Shown: one piece after another, positions 37,179 to 47,228 of the stretch
Layout of the letters: every line of letters begins with the position of its first letter
Position numbering within the stretch: the stretch's first letter is position 1
Origin: Maledivibacter halophilus
GTDB taxonomy: Bacteria > Bacillota > Clostridia > Peptostreptococcales > Caminicellaceae
Direction of reading: 5' to 3'
Assembly: GCF_900167445.1 (NCBI RefSeq)
Contig: NZ_FUZT01000008.1
Coordinates: forward strand, 1-64,000
DNA: 64,000 nucleotides
Position numbers and translations under genes: made by a program
Notes under the pieces: generated by a model
What the model saw: only the letters and a program-made list of their open reading frames with translations
Database searches by the model: none
What the model was told of the DNA's origin: nothing

Positions 37179-39170
37179 CTATTTTTTTACAATATATTTA
37201 TTAATATAATCTACAATATATTTAAGTCTAGCTAATCTTAAAGAAGGTATGCCGTTTCTAGATAATCCATGATTAGATTCTGGAAATCTTACCATTTCAA
37301 CCTCTTTATCTAAAGATTTTAGTGAAATATATAATTGTTCACTTTGCTCTATAGGACATCTCATATCTTTTTCAGAATGTAATATTAATAAAGGGGTATT
37401 TATATCTTTTACATATGCTAAAGGAGATATTTTCCATAATTCAATTAAATCTTCTAATTCTTTTCCTAATAACATTTCTTTAACCATGAAGTATCCTGTA
37501 TCTGACATTGCATACATAGTCATCCAATTTGAAATGCATCTTTGTGTAACTGCCACTTTAAATCGGTTAGTGTGAGATATTATCCAATTTGTCATATAGC
37601 CACCATAACTACCTCCAGTTACCGCTAATCTTTCAGGGTCTATATATCCACATTCTAATGCTCTATCTGTAAATTTCATTATATCGTCATAATCTAATCC
37701 ACCATAATTATTAATCTCTGCATAGGATAGTTTTTGTCCATATCCTCTACTCCCTCTTGGATTACAGTAAATTACAACGTATCCTTGAGCTGCTAAAAGC
37801 TGAAATTCAAAGAAAAAAGTCCATCCATATTGAGTATATGGTCCACCATGAATTTCTAAAACACAAGGATATTTTTTCCCTTCTTGAAATCCTATAGGTT
37901 TCATAATCCATCCATATTGTCTCATATCATCCTTTGACACATAAGATATTTCTTCAGGTATAGATATGTTTACACTGTTTAAAAAATCTTTGTTAACATC
38001 AGTTAATCTTATTTCTTTTTCTGTATTTAAGTCAAATATTGCTATGTCTCCAGGGTTATCTACTGTTGAAAAGCTAAAAGCTATTTTATTTTTTTCCTTA
38101 TTTAATGTAAATCCAAAAATTCGTCTTTTCCCACCAATTACTCTTTTTACTTCTTTTGTTTTTAAAGATAGACTAAATAAATTTACTTTTCCAAAATCAC
38201 TTGCTAAAAAATATACTTTATTGCCATCCATTGATAATTTTGGATAAGAATCGGAATATCCCATTCCACTATCATGAACTGTAAAATCTTCTAGGGTCCT
38301 ATCAAATTCATCGCTTAAAATCTCAGCTTTTCCATCTTCTAATGCCACTTTACATAATTTAAGTGAAGTAACTCTAAAATACTTATTTAAATGTCCAATA
38401 TATATTATTGATTTATCATCTATTGTCCATATAGGTTTTAAAGCAGGACCTATATCTTTTTTTATTGCTTTAGGAATTCCACCTTCACTACTTACCACAA
38501 AAATATCTGCTTTCCATGGATTTTTATCTCTATCATATTCATCCTGTATTTGTGATGTGAATGATAAATATTTTCCATCATTAGACCAACTTGGATTAAA
38601 TATTTGATGCCATTCAGGCTCAAATAAATAAAAATCATCGGGTGTTATTTTAGTTACGACTTTACTAATAATATCAATAACGTAAATATGATTTTTATAA
38701 TTTGTATCAATAAAGCCTTTCACTGAATCTGATTTTAATTTCAATTTTTTTATTTCTACTGGTTCTAATTTTTCCTTATTATTTATCTTTATTTTTGAAA
38801 TAAATGCTATCTTACTACCATCTGGTGACCAAACAGGAAAAGAAATATCTTCTTTCATAAAAGTTATCTGTTCAGCTTCTCCTCCATTTGTATGAATTAA
38901 ATAAAGCTGCTTATTACCATTCCTGTCAGAAATGAATGATATAAATTCTCCATTTGGAGACCATCTAGGCATATTATTTGTACTGATTCCGTTAGTTAAT
39001 TTGTAATGCTCTTTGTCTTCCCCTTTAATCCAAATATTAGATTTATAATTATTATTTTCTTCATCTATTACTGTTTTTACGAATGCTACTTTTAATCCAT
39101 CCGGTGAGATTTGAGGATCTGAAATATATGCTAATTTATATATATCTTCTGGTATTATTTTTCTTTTCAT
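37179..39170 (-). CDS. S9 family serine peptidase (acylaminoacyl-peptidase-like)
   Basis: 663 residues from Met at 39170 (a Met at 39191 is also possible; neither has a clear ribosome site). The N-terminal half is a WD40/beta-propeller of TolB type (repeats such as ISPDGLKVAF, WSPNGEFISF, WSPDGSKIAF). The C-terminal alpha/beta hydrolase has the nucleophile Ser521 in GGSYGGYM, the Asp in HSEKDMRCP and the His in ESNHGLSR. No signal peptide, so it acts in the cytoplasm. As the last gene of the Opp operon it probably trims imported peptides. Confidence 0.9.
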   Translation of the reverse strand: MKRKIIPEDIYKLAYISDPQISPDGLKVAFVKTVIDEENNNYKSNIWIKGEDKEHYKLTNGISTNNMPRWSPNGEFISFISDRNGNKQLYLIHTNGGEAEQITFMKEDISFPVWSPDGSKIAFISKIKINNKEKLEPVEIKKLKLKSDSVKGFIDTNYKNHIYVIDIISKVVTKITPDDFYLFEPEWHQIFNPSWSNDGKYLSFTSQIQDEYDRDKNPWKADIFVVSSEGGIPKAIKKDIGPALKPIWTIDDKSIIYIGHLNKYFRVTSLKLCKVALEDGKAEILSDEFDRTLEDFTVHDSGMGYSDSYPKLSMDGNKVYFLASDFGKVNLFSLSLKTKEVKRVIGGKRRIFGFTLNKEKNKIAFSFSTVDNPGDIAIFDLNTEKEIRLTDVNKDFLNSVNISIPEEISYVSKDDMRQYGWIMKPIGFQEGKKYPCVLEIHGGPYTQYGWTFFFEFQLLAAQGYVVIYCNPRGSRGYGQKLSYAEINNYGGLDYDDIMKFTDRALECGYIDPERLAVTGGSYGGYMTNWIISHTNRFKVAVTQRCISNWMTMYAMSDTGYFMVKEMLLGKELEDLIELWKISPLAYVKDINTPLLILHSEKDMRCPIEQSEQLYISLKSLDKEVEMVRFPESNHGLSRNGIPSLRLARLKYIVDYINKYIVKK

Positions 39171-39219
39171 ATCTACCACTCTGCCCCTCATTATTTATAT
39201 TTTATCCCCATTTATTATT

Positions 39220-40170
39220 TTAAAATAGTATACATGATACAAAATGATCTTTATCTACTTCTTTTAACTGTAAATCTACTCCAGTGCATTCCTTTTTAGC
39301 TAATGGACATCTAGATGCAAATCTGCATCCTGGTTTTGGATTTATTGGCGATGTTACTTCTCCTTTTATTACTTCTCTTTTCTTTCCTTTGTATCTTATA
39401 TCAGGTACTGGTATTGCGCTTAATAATGCCTTTGTATATGGATGTAGTGGGTTTTTGAATAATTCATTACTTGGTGCTTTTTCTACACATTGTCCTAAGT
39501 ACATTACGGCTATTTCATCACTTATATGTTTTACAACTGATAAGTCATGGGTTATGAACATATATGTTAATCCCATCTCATCTTGAAGATCCATCATTAG
39601 GTTTAATATTTGTGCTTGTATACTTACATCTAATGCACTTACTGGCTCATCACATACTATAAATTTTGGTTCTAGTGCTAAAGCTCTTGCTATTCCTATC
39701 CGTTGTCTTCTTCCTCCATCTAGTTCATGGGGGTATGCGTTTACAAGTCTTTGTGCTAGTCCTACTGTTTCCATTAGTTGATGTACTTTCTTTTCTATTT
39801 CCATTTTATTTGTTAATGTTTTATTTACTTTTATAGGTGCTGCTATTAATTCACTAACTGTCATTCTTGGATTTAAAGATGCATAAGGATCTTGGAAGAT
39901 AATTTGCATCTCTTTCCTCATTTTTTTCATTTCTTTCTTGTTATAATCTAATATTTTTTTGCCTTCAAATAATATTTCTCCATCTGTAGCTTCTATTAAT
40001 CTTAGTACTGTTCGTCCTAATGTGGATTTCCCACATCCTGATTCTCCTACTACTCCCAAGGTTTGCCCTCTTTTTATACTTATATTTACTCCATCTACTG
40101 CATGCAAATTCCCATAAGGTGTTTTAAAATATTTTTTTAAATCCTTTGTTTGTATCAAAGCTTGTGCCAT
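39220..40170 (-). CDS. oppF: Oligopeptide ABC transporter ATPase OppF/DppF
   Basis: 316 residues. Walker [10 protein letters not shown] at about 44-52, Q loop [11 protein letters not shown], signature loop [11 protein letters not shown] (a known OppF/DppF variant of LSGGQ), Walker [13 protein letters not shown], and the C-terminal CxxRCPL-type oligopeptide ATPase tail ([15 protein letters not shown]). It pairs with OppD to power uptake. Its own GAGGTG site precedes the ATG. Confidence 0.94.
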   Translation of the reverse strand: MAQALIQTKDLKKYFKTPYGNLHAVDGVNISIKRGQTLGVVGESGCGKSTLGRTVLRLIEATDGEILFEGKKILDYNKKEMKKMRKEMQIIFQDPYASLNPRMTVSELIAAPIKVNKTLTNKMEIEKKVHQLMETVGLAQRLVNAYPHELDGGRRQRIGIARALALEPKFIVCDEPVSALDVSIQAQILNLMMDLQDEMGLTYMFITHDLSVVKHISDEIAVMYLGQCVEKAPSNELFKNPLHPYTKALLSAIPVPDIRYKGKKREVIKGEVTSPINPKPGCRFASRCPLAKKECTGVDLQLKEVDKDHFVSCILF

Positions 40171-40223
40171 TATTTCACCTCATTTTAGTTTATTCCTTTT
40201 TCTTAATTTTTCTCCCTTAGCCT

Positions 40224-41204
40224 TTACCCACAACAGTTTTGGCTATTGTATAGATGGCATTTAATAATATGTGTTCCATTTACTATATCTTTTGGTTTTT
40301 CTGTTTTACATTTTTCCATGCATTTTGGACATCTGGGATGAAATTTGCACCCTGTTGGTAAATCAGTTGGATCTGGCATTAGTCCTTCTATTGGACTTAA
40401 CCTAGCGGTTTCTTTTGTTAGGCTTGGTATTGAGTCAAATAACCCGATTGTATATGGATGATGATTTTCACCTTCATATATGTCTTCTGCTGTTCCTGAT
40501 TCTATTATTTCACCTGCATACATTATTGCTACTTTATCGCATGTTTGTGATACTACTCCTAAATCATGTGTTATTAGTATCATTGATGTATTTAGCTTTT
40601 GTTTTAATTCATCCATCATGTCTAGTACTTGTGCTTGTATGGTTACATCTAGTGCTGTTGTTGGTTCATCTGCTATTAGTAGTTCTGGATCACATGCTAG
40701 AGCCATGGCTATGACAACTCTTTGTTTCATTCCTCCTGAGAATTGATGTGGATATTCGTTTTTTCTTTGTGCTGGTATTCCTACCAGCTCTAGCATTTCT
40801 TCTACTTTTTTTTGCATATTTTCTTTGTTTAAGTTTTTATGCAATTCTATTACTTCCCCTATTTGTTCTCCTATTGTTAATACTGGATTTAGACTTGTCA
40901 TAGGATCTTGGAATATCATAGATATTCTTTCCCCTCTTATTTGCCTCATATCTGCTTCTGTAACTGTGGTTATATCCACTTCATCAAACTTTATTCGACC
41001 ATCTATTATTTTCCCTATATCTTTTGGTAATAGTCTCATTATACTTAGAGCTGTTGTTGTTTTTCCTGCTCCTGTTTCTCCTACAATTCCCAGTGTTTCC
41101 CCTTTGTTTATTTCTAGGCTTATTCCATTGACTGCTTTTACTGTTTCTTCATCTGTTTCATATATTACGTATAAATCTTTTATACTTAAAAGCTTGTCGC
41201 TCAT
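40224..41204 (-). CDS. oppD: Oligopeptide ABC transporter ATPase OppD/DppD
   Basis: 326 residues. Walker A GETGAGKTTT, MIFQDPMTSLNP, signature FSGGMKQR, Walker B LLIADEPTTALD, and the C-terminal oligopeptide domain with CKFHPRCPKCMEKC, whose Cys residues can bind an iron-sulfur cluster in some DppD/OppD proteins. It is the other half of the ATPase pair. Confidence 0.94.
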   Translation of the reverse strand: MSDKLLSIKDLYVIYETDEETVKAVNGISLEINKGETLGIVGETGAGKTTTALSIMRLLPKDIGKIIDGRIKFDEVDITTVTEADMRQIRGERISMIFQDPMTSLNPVLTIGEQIGEVIELHKNLNKENMQKKVEEMLELVGIPAQRKNEYPHQFSGGMKQRVVIAMALACDPELLIADEPTTALDVTIQAQVLDMMDELKQKLNTSMILITHDLGVVSQTCDKVAIMYAGEIIESGTAEDIYEGENHHPYTIGLFDSIPSLTKETARLSPIEGLMPDPTDLPTGCKFHPRCPKCMEKCKTEKPKDIVNGTHIIKCHLYNSQNCCG

Positions 41205-41308
41205 GGTCGCTTCGCCCCTTTATGCAGCTAGTCTGCAAGTATTATAGTATTAAAATTTTTGATATAAAATAATTAGATATACATATCTTCTAAACTCTTA
41301 ATATCTAA

Positions 41309-42172
41309 TTAATTTTTAAGACTTGGATCAAGTGCATCTCTTAATCCATCTCCCAATAAATTTAATGAAAGTACTGTTATTGCAATTGCTATTCCTGGAA
41401 ATAAAACTAGATATGGTGTATATCGAATATATTCTTTTCCTTCTGATAATATTGCACCCCATTCAGGTGCTGGAGGTCTTATACCAATACCTAGGAAACT
41501 TAGGGATGCTGCAGCTAAAATTGAAGTTGCTACTCCAAAGGTGGCTTGTACGATTATTGGTCCAATAGAATTTGGTAAAATATGCTTAATTATTATTTCT
41601 GATGTATTTGTACCTACCGCATGGGCAGCTTCAATAAATTCCGATTCTTTTACTGTAAGTATTGACGATCTAATAAGTCTTGCAAATTGAGGTACATTTG
41701 ATATACTAAGTGCAATTATTAAATTTCTTACACCTGTACCAAGGGATGCAACTATTGCAATTGCAAGTATTATTGAAGGTATTGCTAAAAACATATCCAT
41801 TACTCTCATTATAATATTATCTATTCTACCACCATAATATCCAGCTATTGATCCGAAAAATCCTCCAACAAATAATGAAATAACTATTGTTGAAATACCA
41901 ATAGTTAAAGAATATCTACTTCCATGAACTATTCTAGCAAAAATATCTCTTCCGTAAGAATCGGTCCCTAACCAATTTTCCTTACTAGGAGCTTGTAATC
42001 TATTTTTCATGTTTTGCTTTATTACTTCAGTTTCATAGTCTGCTATAAAATCTGCAAATATAGCAAATAATAAAATGATTATTAAAATACCTAAACCAAT
42101 TATTGCTAATTTATTCTTTTTTAATCTCATCCAAATTTGTTTTGATTGAGATCTGTTTTTTTTGCTTTTCAT
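41309..42172 (-). CDS. oppC: Oligopeptide ABC transporter permease OppC/DppC
   Basis: 287 residues, six membrane helices, an N-terminal OppC-type stretch (KNKLAIIGLGILIIIL, then GTDSYGRDIFARIVHGSR) and the permease EAA loop EAAHAVGTNTSEIIIKHILPN. GGAGG site before the ATG. Forms the channel together with OppB. Confidence 0.94.
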   Translation of the reverse strand: MKSKKNRSQSKQIWMRLKKNKLAIIGLGILIIILLFAIFADFIADYETEVIKQNMKNRLQAPSKENWLGTDSYGRDIFARIVHGSRYSLTIGISTIVISLFVGGFFGSIAGYYGGRIDNIIMRVMDMFLAIPSIILAIAIVASLGTGVRNLIIALSISNVPQFARLIRSSILTVKESEFIEAAHAVGTNTSEIIIKHILPNSIGPIIVQATFGVATSILAAASLSFLGIGIRPPAPEWGAILSEGKEYIRYTPYLVLFPGIAIAITVLSLNLLGDGLRDALDPSLKN

Positions 42173-42186
42173 TATAACCTCCTATA

Positions 42187-43113
42187 TTAATTATATTGAG
42201 ATTTTATTCTTGGATCTATAAAACCGTATATGATATCAACTGTTAAATTTATTAAACTAAAGCATGAAGCTAATAAAATTATATCAGCTAAAACTATTGG
42301 AGTATCTTTGGTCCTTATAGCAGTAATTAAAAGTGATCCTACTCCAGGCATTGCAAAAACCGATTCTATTAATATAGTTGAACCTAATAAAATTCCAAAA
42401 TTTATTCCTACTAGTGTAACTACAGGTATCATTGCATTCCTTAATGAATGTTTCCAAATTATCCTTTTCTCTGATGCTCCTTTTGATCTTGCTGTTCTAA
42501 TATAATCTTTTCTTATTACTTCTAACATTGAAGATCTAGTCATCCTTGCAATTACTGCTGTTGTTCTTCCAGAAAGAGCTATCGAAGGTAGTATGTAAGA
42601 TACCCAGGAAGTAACCCCTGTTGCAGGTAATAAATCTAATTTAAGTGAAAAGAAAAGAATTAACAACAGACCTAACCAAAATGCAGGCATTGAATTTAAT
42701 AATAATGTAAAAATCATACTAGATACATCTAAAATTGAATATCTTTTTACTGCAGCTATTATTCCTATAGGTATCCCAACTATTGCAGCTATACATATTG
42801 AGAAAAAAGATATTCTCAATGTTACTGGAAATCTATTAAATATTTCTTCGTATACAGGGATATTAGTTCTATATGATTTTCCAAAGTCTCCTTTTAGAGC
42901 ATTTTTTACATAATTAAAATATCTTACAAAAAATGGATCATCCAATCCTAATTCATCACGTAATTGTTGTACCGCTTCCTCAGTTGCTCCATCTCCTAAT
43001 ATTATTTTTGCAGGATCCCCTGGTGAAAAAGACATTATAGAAAAGACAATAAAAGTTATACCAAGTATTACAGGTATTATCATTAATAATCTCTTAAATA
43101 TATATTTGTACAT
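42187..43113 (-). CDS. oppB: Oligopeptide ABC transporter permease OppB/DppB
   Basis: 308 residues from the ATG at 43113 (AAAGGATGG site); an ATG at 43122 sits too close to that site. Typical OppB start MYKYIFKRLLMIIPVI, then FSPGDPAKIILG, the EAA loop YIRTARSKGASEKRIIWKHSLRNA and six helices. A palindromic hairpin just upstream may lower its level relative to the binding protein. Confidence 0.94.
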   Translation of the reverse strand: MYKYIFKRLLMIIPVILGITFIVFSIMSFSPGDPAKIILGDGATEEAVQQLRDELGLDDPFFVRYFNYVKNALKGDFGKSYRTNIPVYEEIFNRFPVTLRISFFSICIAAIVGIPIGIIAAVKRYSILDVSSMIFTLLLNSMPAFWLGLLLILFFSLKLDLLPATGVTSWVSYILPSIALSGRTTAVIARMTRSSMLEVIRKDYIRTARSKGASEKRIIWKHSLRNAMIPVVTLVGINFGILLGSTILIESVFAMPGVGSLLITAIRTKDTPIVLADIILLASCFSLINLTVDIIYGFIDPRIKSQYN

Positions 43114-43128
43114 GTTTACCATCCTTTC

Positions 43129-43155
43129 AAAAAGGAGGCTAGCTTAAGCTAGCCT
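43129..43155 (-). terminator. Palindromic attenuator between oppA and oppB
   Basis: A perfect 20-bp palindrome (AGGCTAGCTTAAGCTAGCCT, 43136-43155), followed on the minus strand by CCTTTTT. Such a partial terminator would give more OppA than permease, which is usual for ABC importers. Confidence 0.75.
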
Positions 43156-43169
43156 ATTCATGTATTATT

Positions 43170-44741
43170 TTACCAGCTGAAATTTTTACATAAGTATTGT
43201 TGTTCAGGATTACTTTTTAAGCCTTTTAAATTTTTATTATACGCCACATTTATAACTCTCCAGTAGAGCGGAATGTTTGGAACGTCTTCATGAAGCTTTT
43301 GGTAAATTTGCTCAAAAATTTGTTTTCTAGTATCTTCATTTGTTTCAGTTTTAGAATTTTCTAGCAATCCATCTAATTCTTCATTTTTATACCTATAAAA
43401 GTTTCCTGCTCCACCAATTTGACTACTATGAAAACTATTAAATGTAACCAAGCCAGGATCATTAATATGTAGACTCTTTGCAACTAATGATATTTGATAA
43501 CCACCATTAGATAATGAATCTAATAAAGCTCCCCACTCATATACATCTATAGTTACATTTATTCCCACTTCAGCTAAACCCGCTTGAATAACTTGTGCTT
43601 CTTTTTCCCTATATCCTGAATTTACTGATATATTACAATCAAATCCATCTGGATATCCTGCCTGTGCTAAAAGCTCCTTTGCTTTTTCAGGATCATATGG
43701 ATAAGATTTTACTTTATCAGTATATCCAAACATATAATCAGGGGCTTGAATATCTGCTATATATCCTAAACCATCACGACCTGCAATTAGAATAGATTCT
43801 TTATCTAAAGCATAAGCTACTGCTTGTCTTACTAAAGGATTACTAAAAATTTCATCTTCACAGTTTATAACTACATGTTCATATGAAATAGCTTGACATT
43901 CATCATATGTAATATCTGGATTATCTATTGCATTTTGTTTGTCTACTGATGAAATTCCATAATATACATCTACTTCGCCTTTCTCTAATGCAACCATTCC
44001 TGTTCCTCTGTCCGTAATAATTCTAAATGTACATTCTTTAATGCTTGGTGCTCCATTAAAATAATCATCATTAGCAATCAAACTAATTTTATCACCAGGA
44101 ACCCATTCTTCAAATTTATATGCCCCTGTTCCTACAGGATTTCTTGTATAATCATCTCCATACTCATTGTATGCCGCTTCGCTTAAAATACCTGCTTGAG
44201 GAAGAGATAATACTTGTAAAAATGTTGGTGACGAGTATTTTAAAGTCACTTTTACTTTATAATCATCTATTACATCTACTTTATCGAAAGCTCCATATAA
44301 AAATGAAACATATGAAGAAGTCATTCCTCTATCTAAAGAAAACTTAACATCTGAAGCTTTTAACTCTTCACCATTATGAAATTTAATACCTTTTCTTAAA
44401 TAGAAAGTATATTCTTTTTCATCTTCTGACACATCCCATTTTTCTGCAAGACTTGGATGATACTTGCCAGATTCATCTCTTGTTACTAAATTATCATAAA
44501 TATTAAAGAATATATATCTTCCAGATAATTCATTACTAAATTGTGCATCTAATGATGATGGTTCTTGGTCAATTCCAATAATAATAGAATCTTTTACTTC
44601 TGTAACACTATCATTGTTACCATCAGATTTGTCATTAACGTTTGGAGCTGAATTAGTTGAGCCTCCACATCCACTTAAAACAGTTGTACTTACTAATGTT
44701 AAAACTAATAAAACATAAAGTAATAAAAATTTTCTTTTCAT
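43170..44741 (-). CDS. oppA: Oligopeptide-binding lipoprotein OppA (SBP family 5)
   Basis: 523 residues. Lipoprotein signal with lipobox LSGC and Cys25, a Ser/Asn/Asp-rich linker, then the family 5 solute-binding domain (KDSIIIGIDQEPSSLDAQ, then YHPSLAEKWDVSEDEKEYTFYLRKGIKFHNGE). It catches peptides or similar ligands outside the membrane and hands them to OppBC. AGGAGGGG site before the ATG. The specific ligand is unknown; the neighbouring DUF3604 protein suggests something other than plain peptides. Confidence 0.93.
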   Translation of the reverse strand: MKRKFLLLYVLLVLTLVSTTVLSGCGGSTNSAPNVNDKSDGNNDSVTEVKDSIIIGIDQEPSSLDAQFSNELSGRYIFFNIYDNLVTRDESGKYHPSLAEKWDVSEDEKEYTFYLRKGIKFHNGEELKASDVKFSLDRGMTSSYVSFLYGAFDKVDVIDDYKVKVTLKYSSPTFLQVLSLPQAGILSEAAYNEYGDDYTRNPVGTGAYKFEEWVPGDKISLIANDDYFNGAPSIKECTFRIITDRGTGMVALEKGEVDVYYGISSVDKQNAIDNPDITYDECQAISYEHVVINCEDEIFSNPLVRQAVAYALDKESILIAGRDGLGYIADIQAPDYMFGYTDKVKSYPYDPEKAKELLAQAGYPDGFDCNISVNSGYREKEAQVIQAGLAEVGINVTIDVYEWGALLDSLSNGGYQISLVAKSLHINDPGLVTFNSFHSSQIGGAGNFYRYKNEELDGLLENSKTETNEDTRKQIFEQIYQKLHEDVPNIPLYWRVINVAYNKNLKGLKSNPEQQYLCKNFSW

Positions 44742-44761
44742 TTTTTCCCCTCCTAAAATTT

Positions 44762-46981
44762 TTATTTTTTATTCACGAATATTGGTGAAGACCACGCCAT
44801 ATGTCCATCTGATTGAACTACCTTAACCCAGTATGGATTTAATCCATCTTTAATTTTGGAATCTCTGTAGCTAAAATTAACCTTATAAGCTTCATATTCT
44901 TTAGATTCAACCACTGGTCTTTCTGTAGTAAGTCCTATAGTAGCATTTAGATTAACTCCACCACCTTCAAATTTCAATGGTTCTTCTGTTAATTCTGATA
45001 TTTTAACATTAAATGAAACCGGTTTAGAGTTGAATGAAATAACCGCATCATCGGGAGCTTCTACTTCTAAGTATAATCCATCTATATCACCAGAAGTTGT
45101 AGAATGCCAATCAATCCATTGATTAGTAACGTTTATAAGTCCCTGTTCAATTCTATCAAAGGCAATCTCTTTAACACTGCAAATCTTTCCTTTACTAATG
45201 CTTAACATACCATCCCAATTTGTCGATTTACGTCTTCCAGTGGTCATAACACCTTCCCACATAACCTTTATTTTTCTGATATTTGTAGGAATATCTTCTT
45301 CATTTTTATAGTTCGCTTTATATATTGTTTCAATACCATTAATAATCTCAACAGATTCTATTGGTGCTGTACCTACAACATTTACATTAATTACAGGTTC
45401 TTTTTCCATAGATATCTCTTCACCCATATAATGTCCATCGATTTTAACGTCAAGGGCTATTCTTGCAAATGTAGTTGCATAAACTCTTCTACTTTTTATA
45501 GCTTCCCAAATTCCTTCCCTTGTTAATTCCTTTGCATATACTGCAGTAAATCCATTTGCCACATCAAATGCAGATACCGTCTGTTTAACATTTTGTAATG
45601 GATATGACAATCCTGGTCTACATGTATGGTCATCACTTGTGGCAATGAAACCAACCTTTAAGCCTCGCTTCATAGCGTCCCTTGCAAACCACTCGAAGGT
45701 TCCATGGTGAGAATGAATTTCTATAACCGGTGTAAATTCTGGATCATGATAATCTAAATTACCAGGTCTCCCACCTATGTGGGGTATAACCATTACATCC
45801 TTACGCCCTCTAAACTCTTTCCATAGCTCAGAAATAGGATATCTATTATTGTCATTTTGTTCACCATCTATATAGCTAATCCAATTACAGTGTGGATAAA
45901 ACTCCTCATCATCACCCATGAAGTAAACGTTATGATCTCCACCACCTGGGAAATTTCCAGACCATTCATAGCCTAAGAAAGTAACAAAACGACCTGGCTC
46001 ATAATATTCTTTCGTTTTTTGTTTTACTTTTTCCCATTTCCACTTAGAAATCTCAAAATCATTGCCTTGCCAACCGGTAAAATCAATTGCCGCAGGTCCA
46101 CGTCCAAAACTAAAATACTCGTCTAATGAGCCAGTACCTATAGTTAAGGATGTTTGACCATGGGCATCTCCCCAGTATAATTTATAATCATCATGCTCTC
46201 CACAAATGATACCATTACTAATACCTTGTAACTTATGTAGTTCATATTCAGCCTCTATATGGAATGTACCTTCTACATCAATTTTATTTCCTTGTATTCT
46301 TACAAAGCCACCATGGCCTTTGTTGATTTTTACTACACTTGGAATGAAAAGGTTTTCTTTAGTCTGATATGGTCTTAGAGCAATTTCACCTTCAAAATCA
46401 GTACAAGGATTACCCCATTCATCTAAAACACGTACCACAATGTCAAACTCTTCATTTTTCTTTACCCTAGATGGTAGCACCACCTGAACTTCACTAATTG
46501 GCCCTGCTACAACCTTCATTTTAGGTGAATCTTCAATCTCTTCGTAACGCCCAACATTTAATGGATCCACAAAAACCTTGTACTCATGTTCTGACTCTAC
46601 AAAGGTTTGTACACGTATTCCTGGACTACCTTTAGAACGGTCTCCAAATACTACCTTAATTACATCTCCTTCATGTAAATTTCCATCAAGTACTTTAATT
46701 TCTAAACAATTATGGAATGGTCTTTGATGAGCGCTTTTCTTATAGTGTAAGATAGCATTACCGTTTGTTGTAACCGTAGTATAACCAAAGCCCTTCGGCT
46801 CATCAAACTGTGGTCCTTCCCAATCACTAACACTTCTCCATGCGATACGAAGATTTCCACTATCATCCATTCCATATTTACCAACCACATATTCCAATGT
46901 TGTTGATATAACTGATCCAGCCACAACTTCAGTATCAGTTATTATTTTGGCTGAGCCTAAATACTCATTTGTTAAACGCAT
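44762..46981 (-). CDS. DUF3604 protein (PHP-like metal hydrolase candidate)
   Basis: 739 residues, no signal peptide. N-terminal Ig-like beta domains (about 1-260), then the DUF3604 core: LYWGDAHGQTSL, DEYFSFGRG, GGGDHNVYFMGDDE, VIPHIGGRPGNLDYHD, IEIHSHHGTFEW and ATSDDHTCRPG. The His/Asp pattern is like a PHP-type metal phosphoesterase, but the family's reaction is not established. It leads an operon with Opp genes and an S9 peptidase, and a divergent regulator lies beside it, so it likely acts on the imported compound. GGGAGGAG site before the ATG. Confidence 0.85.
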   Translation of the reverse strand: MRLTNEYLGSAKIITDTEVVAGSVISTTLEYVVGKYGMDDSGNLRIAWRSVSDWEGPQFDEPKGFGYTTVTTNGNAILHYKKSAHQRPFHNCLEIKVLDGNLHEGDVIKVVFGDRSKGSPGIRVQTFVESEHEYKVFVDPLNVGRYEEIEDSPKMKVVAGPISEVQVVLPSRVKKNEEFDIVVRVLDEWGNPCTDFEGEIALRPYQTKENLFIPSVVKINKGHGGFVRIQGNKIDVEGTFHIEAEYELHKLQGISNGIICGEHDDYKLYWGDAHGQTSLTIGTGSLDEYFSFGRGPAAIDFTGWQGNDFEISKWKWEKVKQKTKEYYEPGRFVTFLGYEWSGNFPGGGDHNVYFMGDDEEFYPHCNWISYIDGEQNDNNRYPISELWKEFRGRKDVMVIPHIGGRPGNLDYHDPEFTPVIEIHSHHGTFEWFARDAMKRGLKVGFIATSDDHTCRPGLSYPLQNVKQTVSAFDVANGFTAVYAKELTREGIWEAIKSRRVYATTFARIALDVKIDGHYMGEEISMEKEPVINVNVVGTAPIESVEIINGIETIYKANYKNEEDIPTNIRKIKVMWEGVMTTGRRKSTNWDGMLSISKGKICSVKEIAFDRIEQGLINVTNQWIDWHSTTSGDIDGLYLEVEAPDDAVISFNSKPVSFNVKISELTEEPLKFEGGGVNLNATIGLTTERPVVESKEYEAYKVNFSYRDSKIKDGLNPYWVKVVQSDGHMAWSSPIFVNKK

Positions 46982-47151
46982 CTACTTCTCCTCCCTTGTC
47001 TTCAATAATGTCACCTTTGCTAATGCTAAATCGCAGCTTTCACAATCATGAGGTGTTGTCCTAAAATTTGAAAAGCTTTTTTATTTTTAAAATATTTTAT
47101 TTTTTAAGAATCTTTACAATTATTCTACCATTTCTAAACATAGACTGTATA

Positions 47152-47170
47152 TTGTCTTTTATTTGTCTTT
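47152..47170. promoter_or_regulatory. Direct repeats in the divergent promoter region
   Basis: TTGTCTTT occurs at 47152-47159 and 47163-47170, 11 bp apart, one helical turn, in the gap between the DUF3604 gene and the regulator. A TATAAT at 47191-47196 follows. They are candidate binding sites for the regulator; inferred only from position and spacing. Confidence 0.4.
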
Positions 47171-47228
47171 AATTGTTGGAATTTTTATTGTATAATATTA
47201 AGAAAATCCATTCCAATGGAGGTCCTTG

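Noticed and set aside
40415-41568. Plus-strand ORFs rich in Leu opposite the opp genes.
   Set aside because: They lack ribosome sites and family features and lie antisense to complete OppD and OppC genes.
46982-47228. A riboswitch or T-box upstream of the DUF3604-opp operon.
   Set aside because: The gap is AT-rich and I saw no conserved core or terminator/antiterminator pair.
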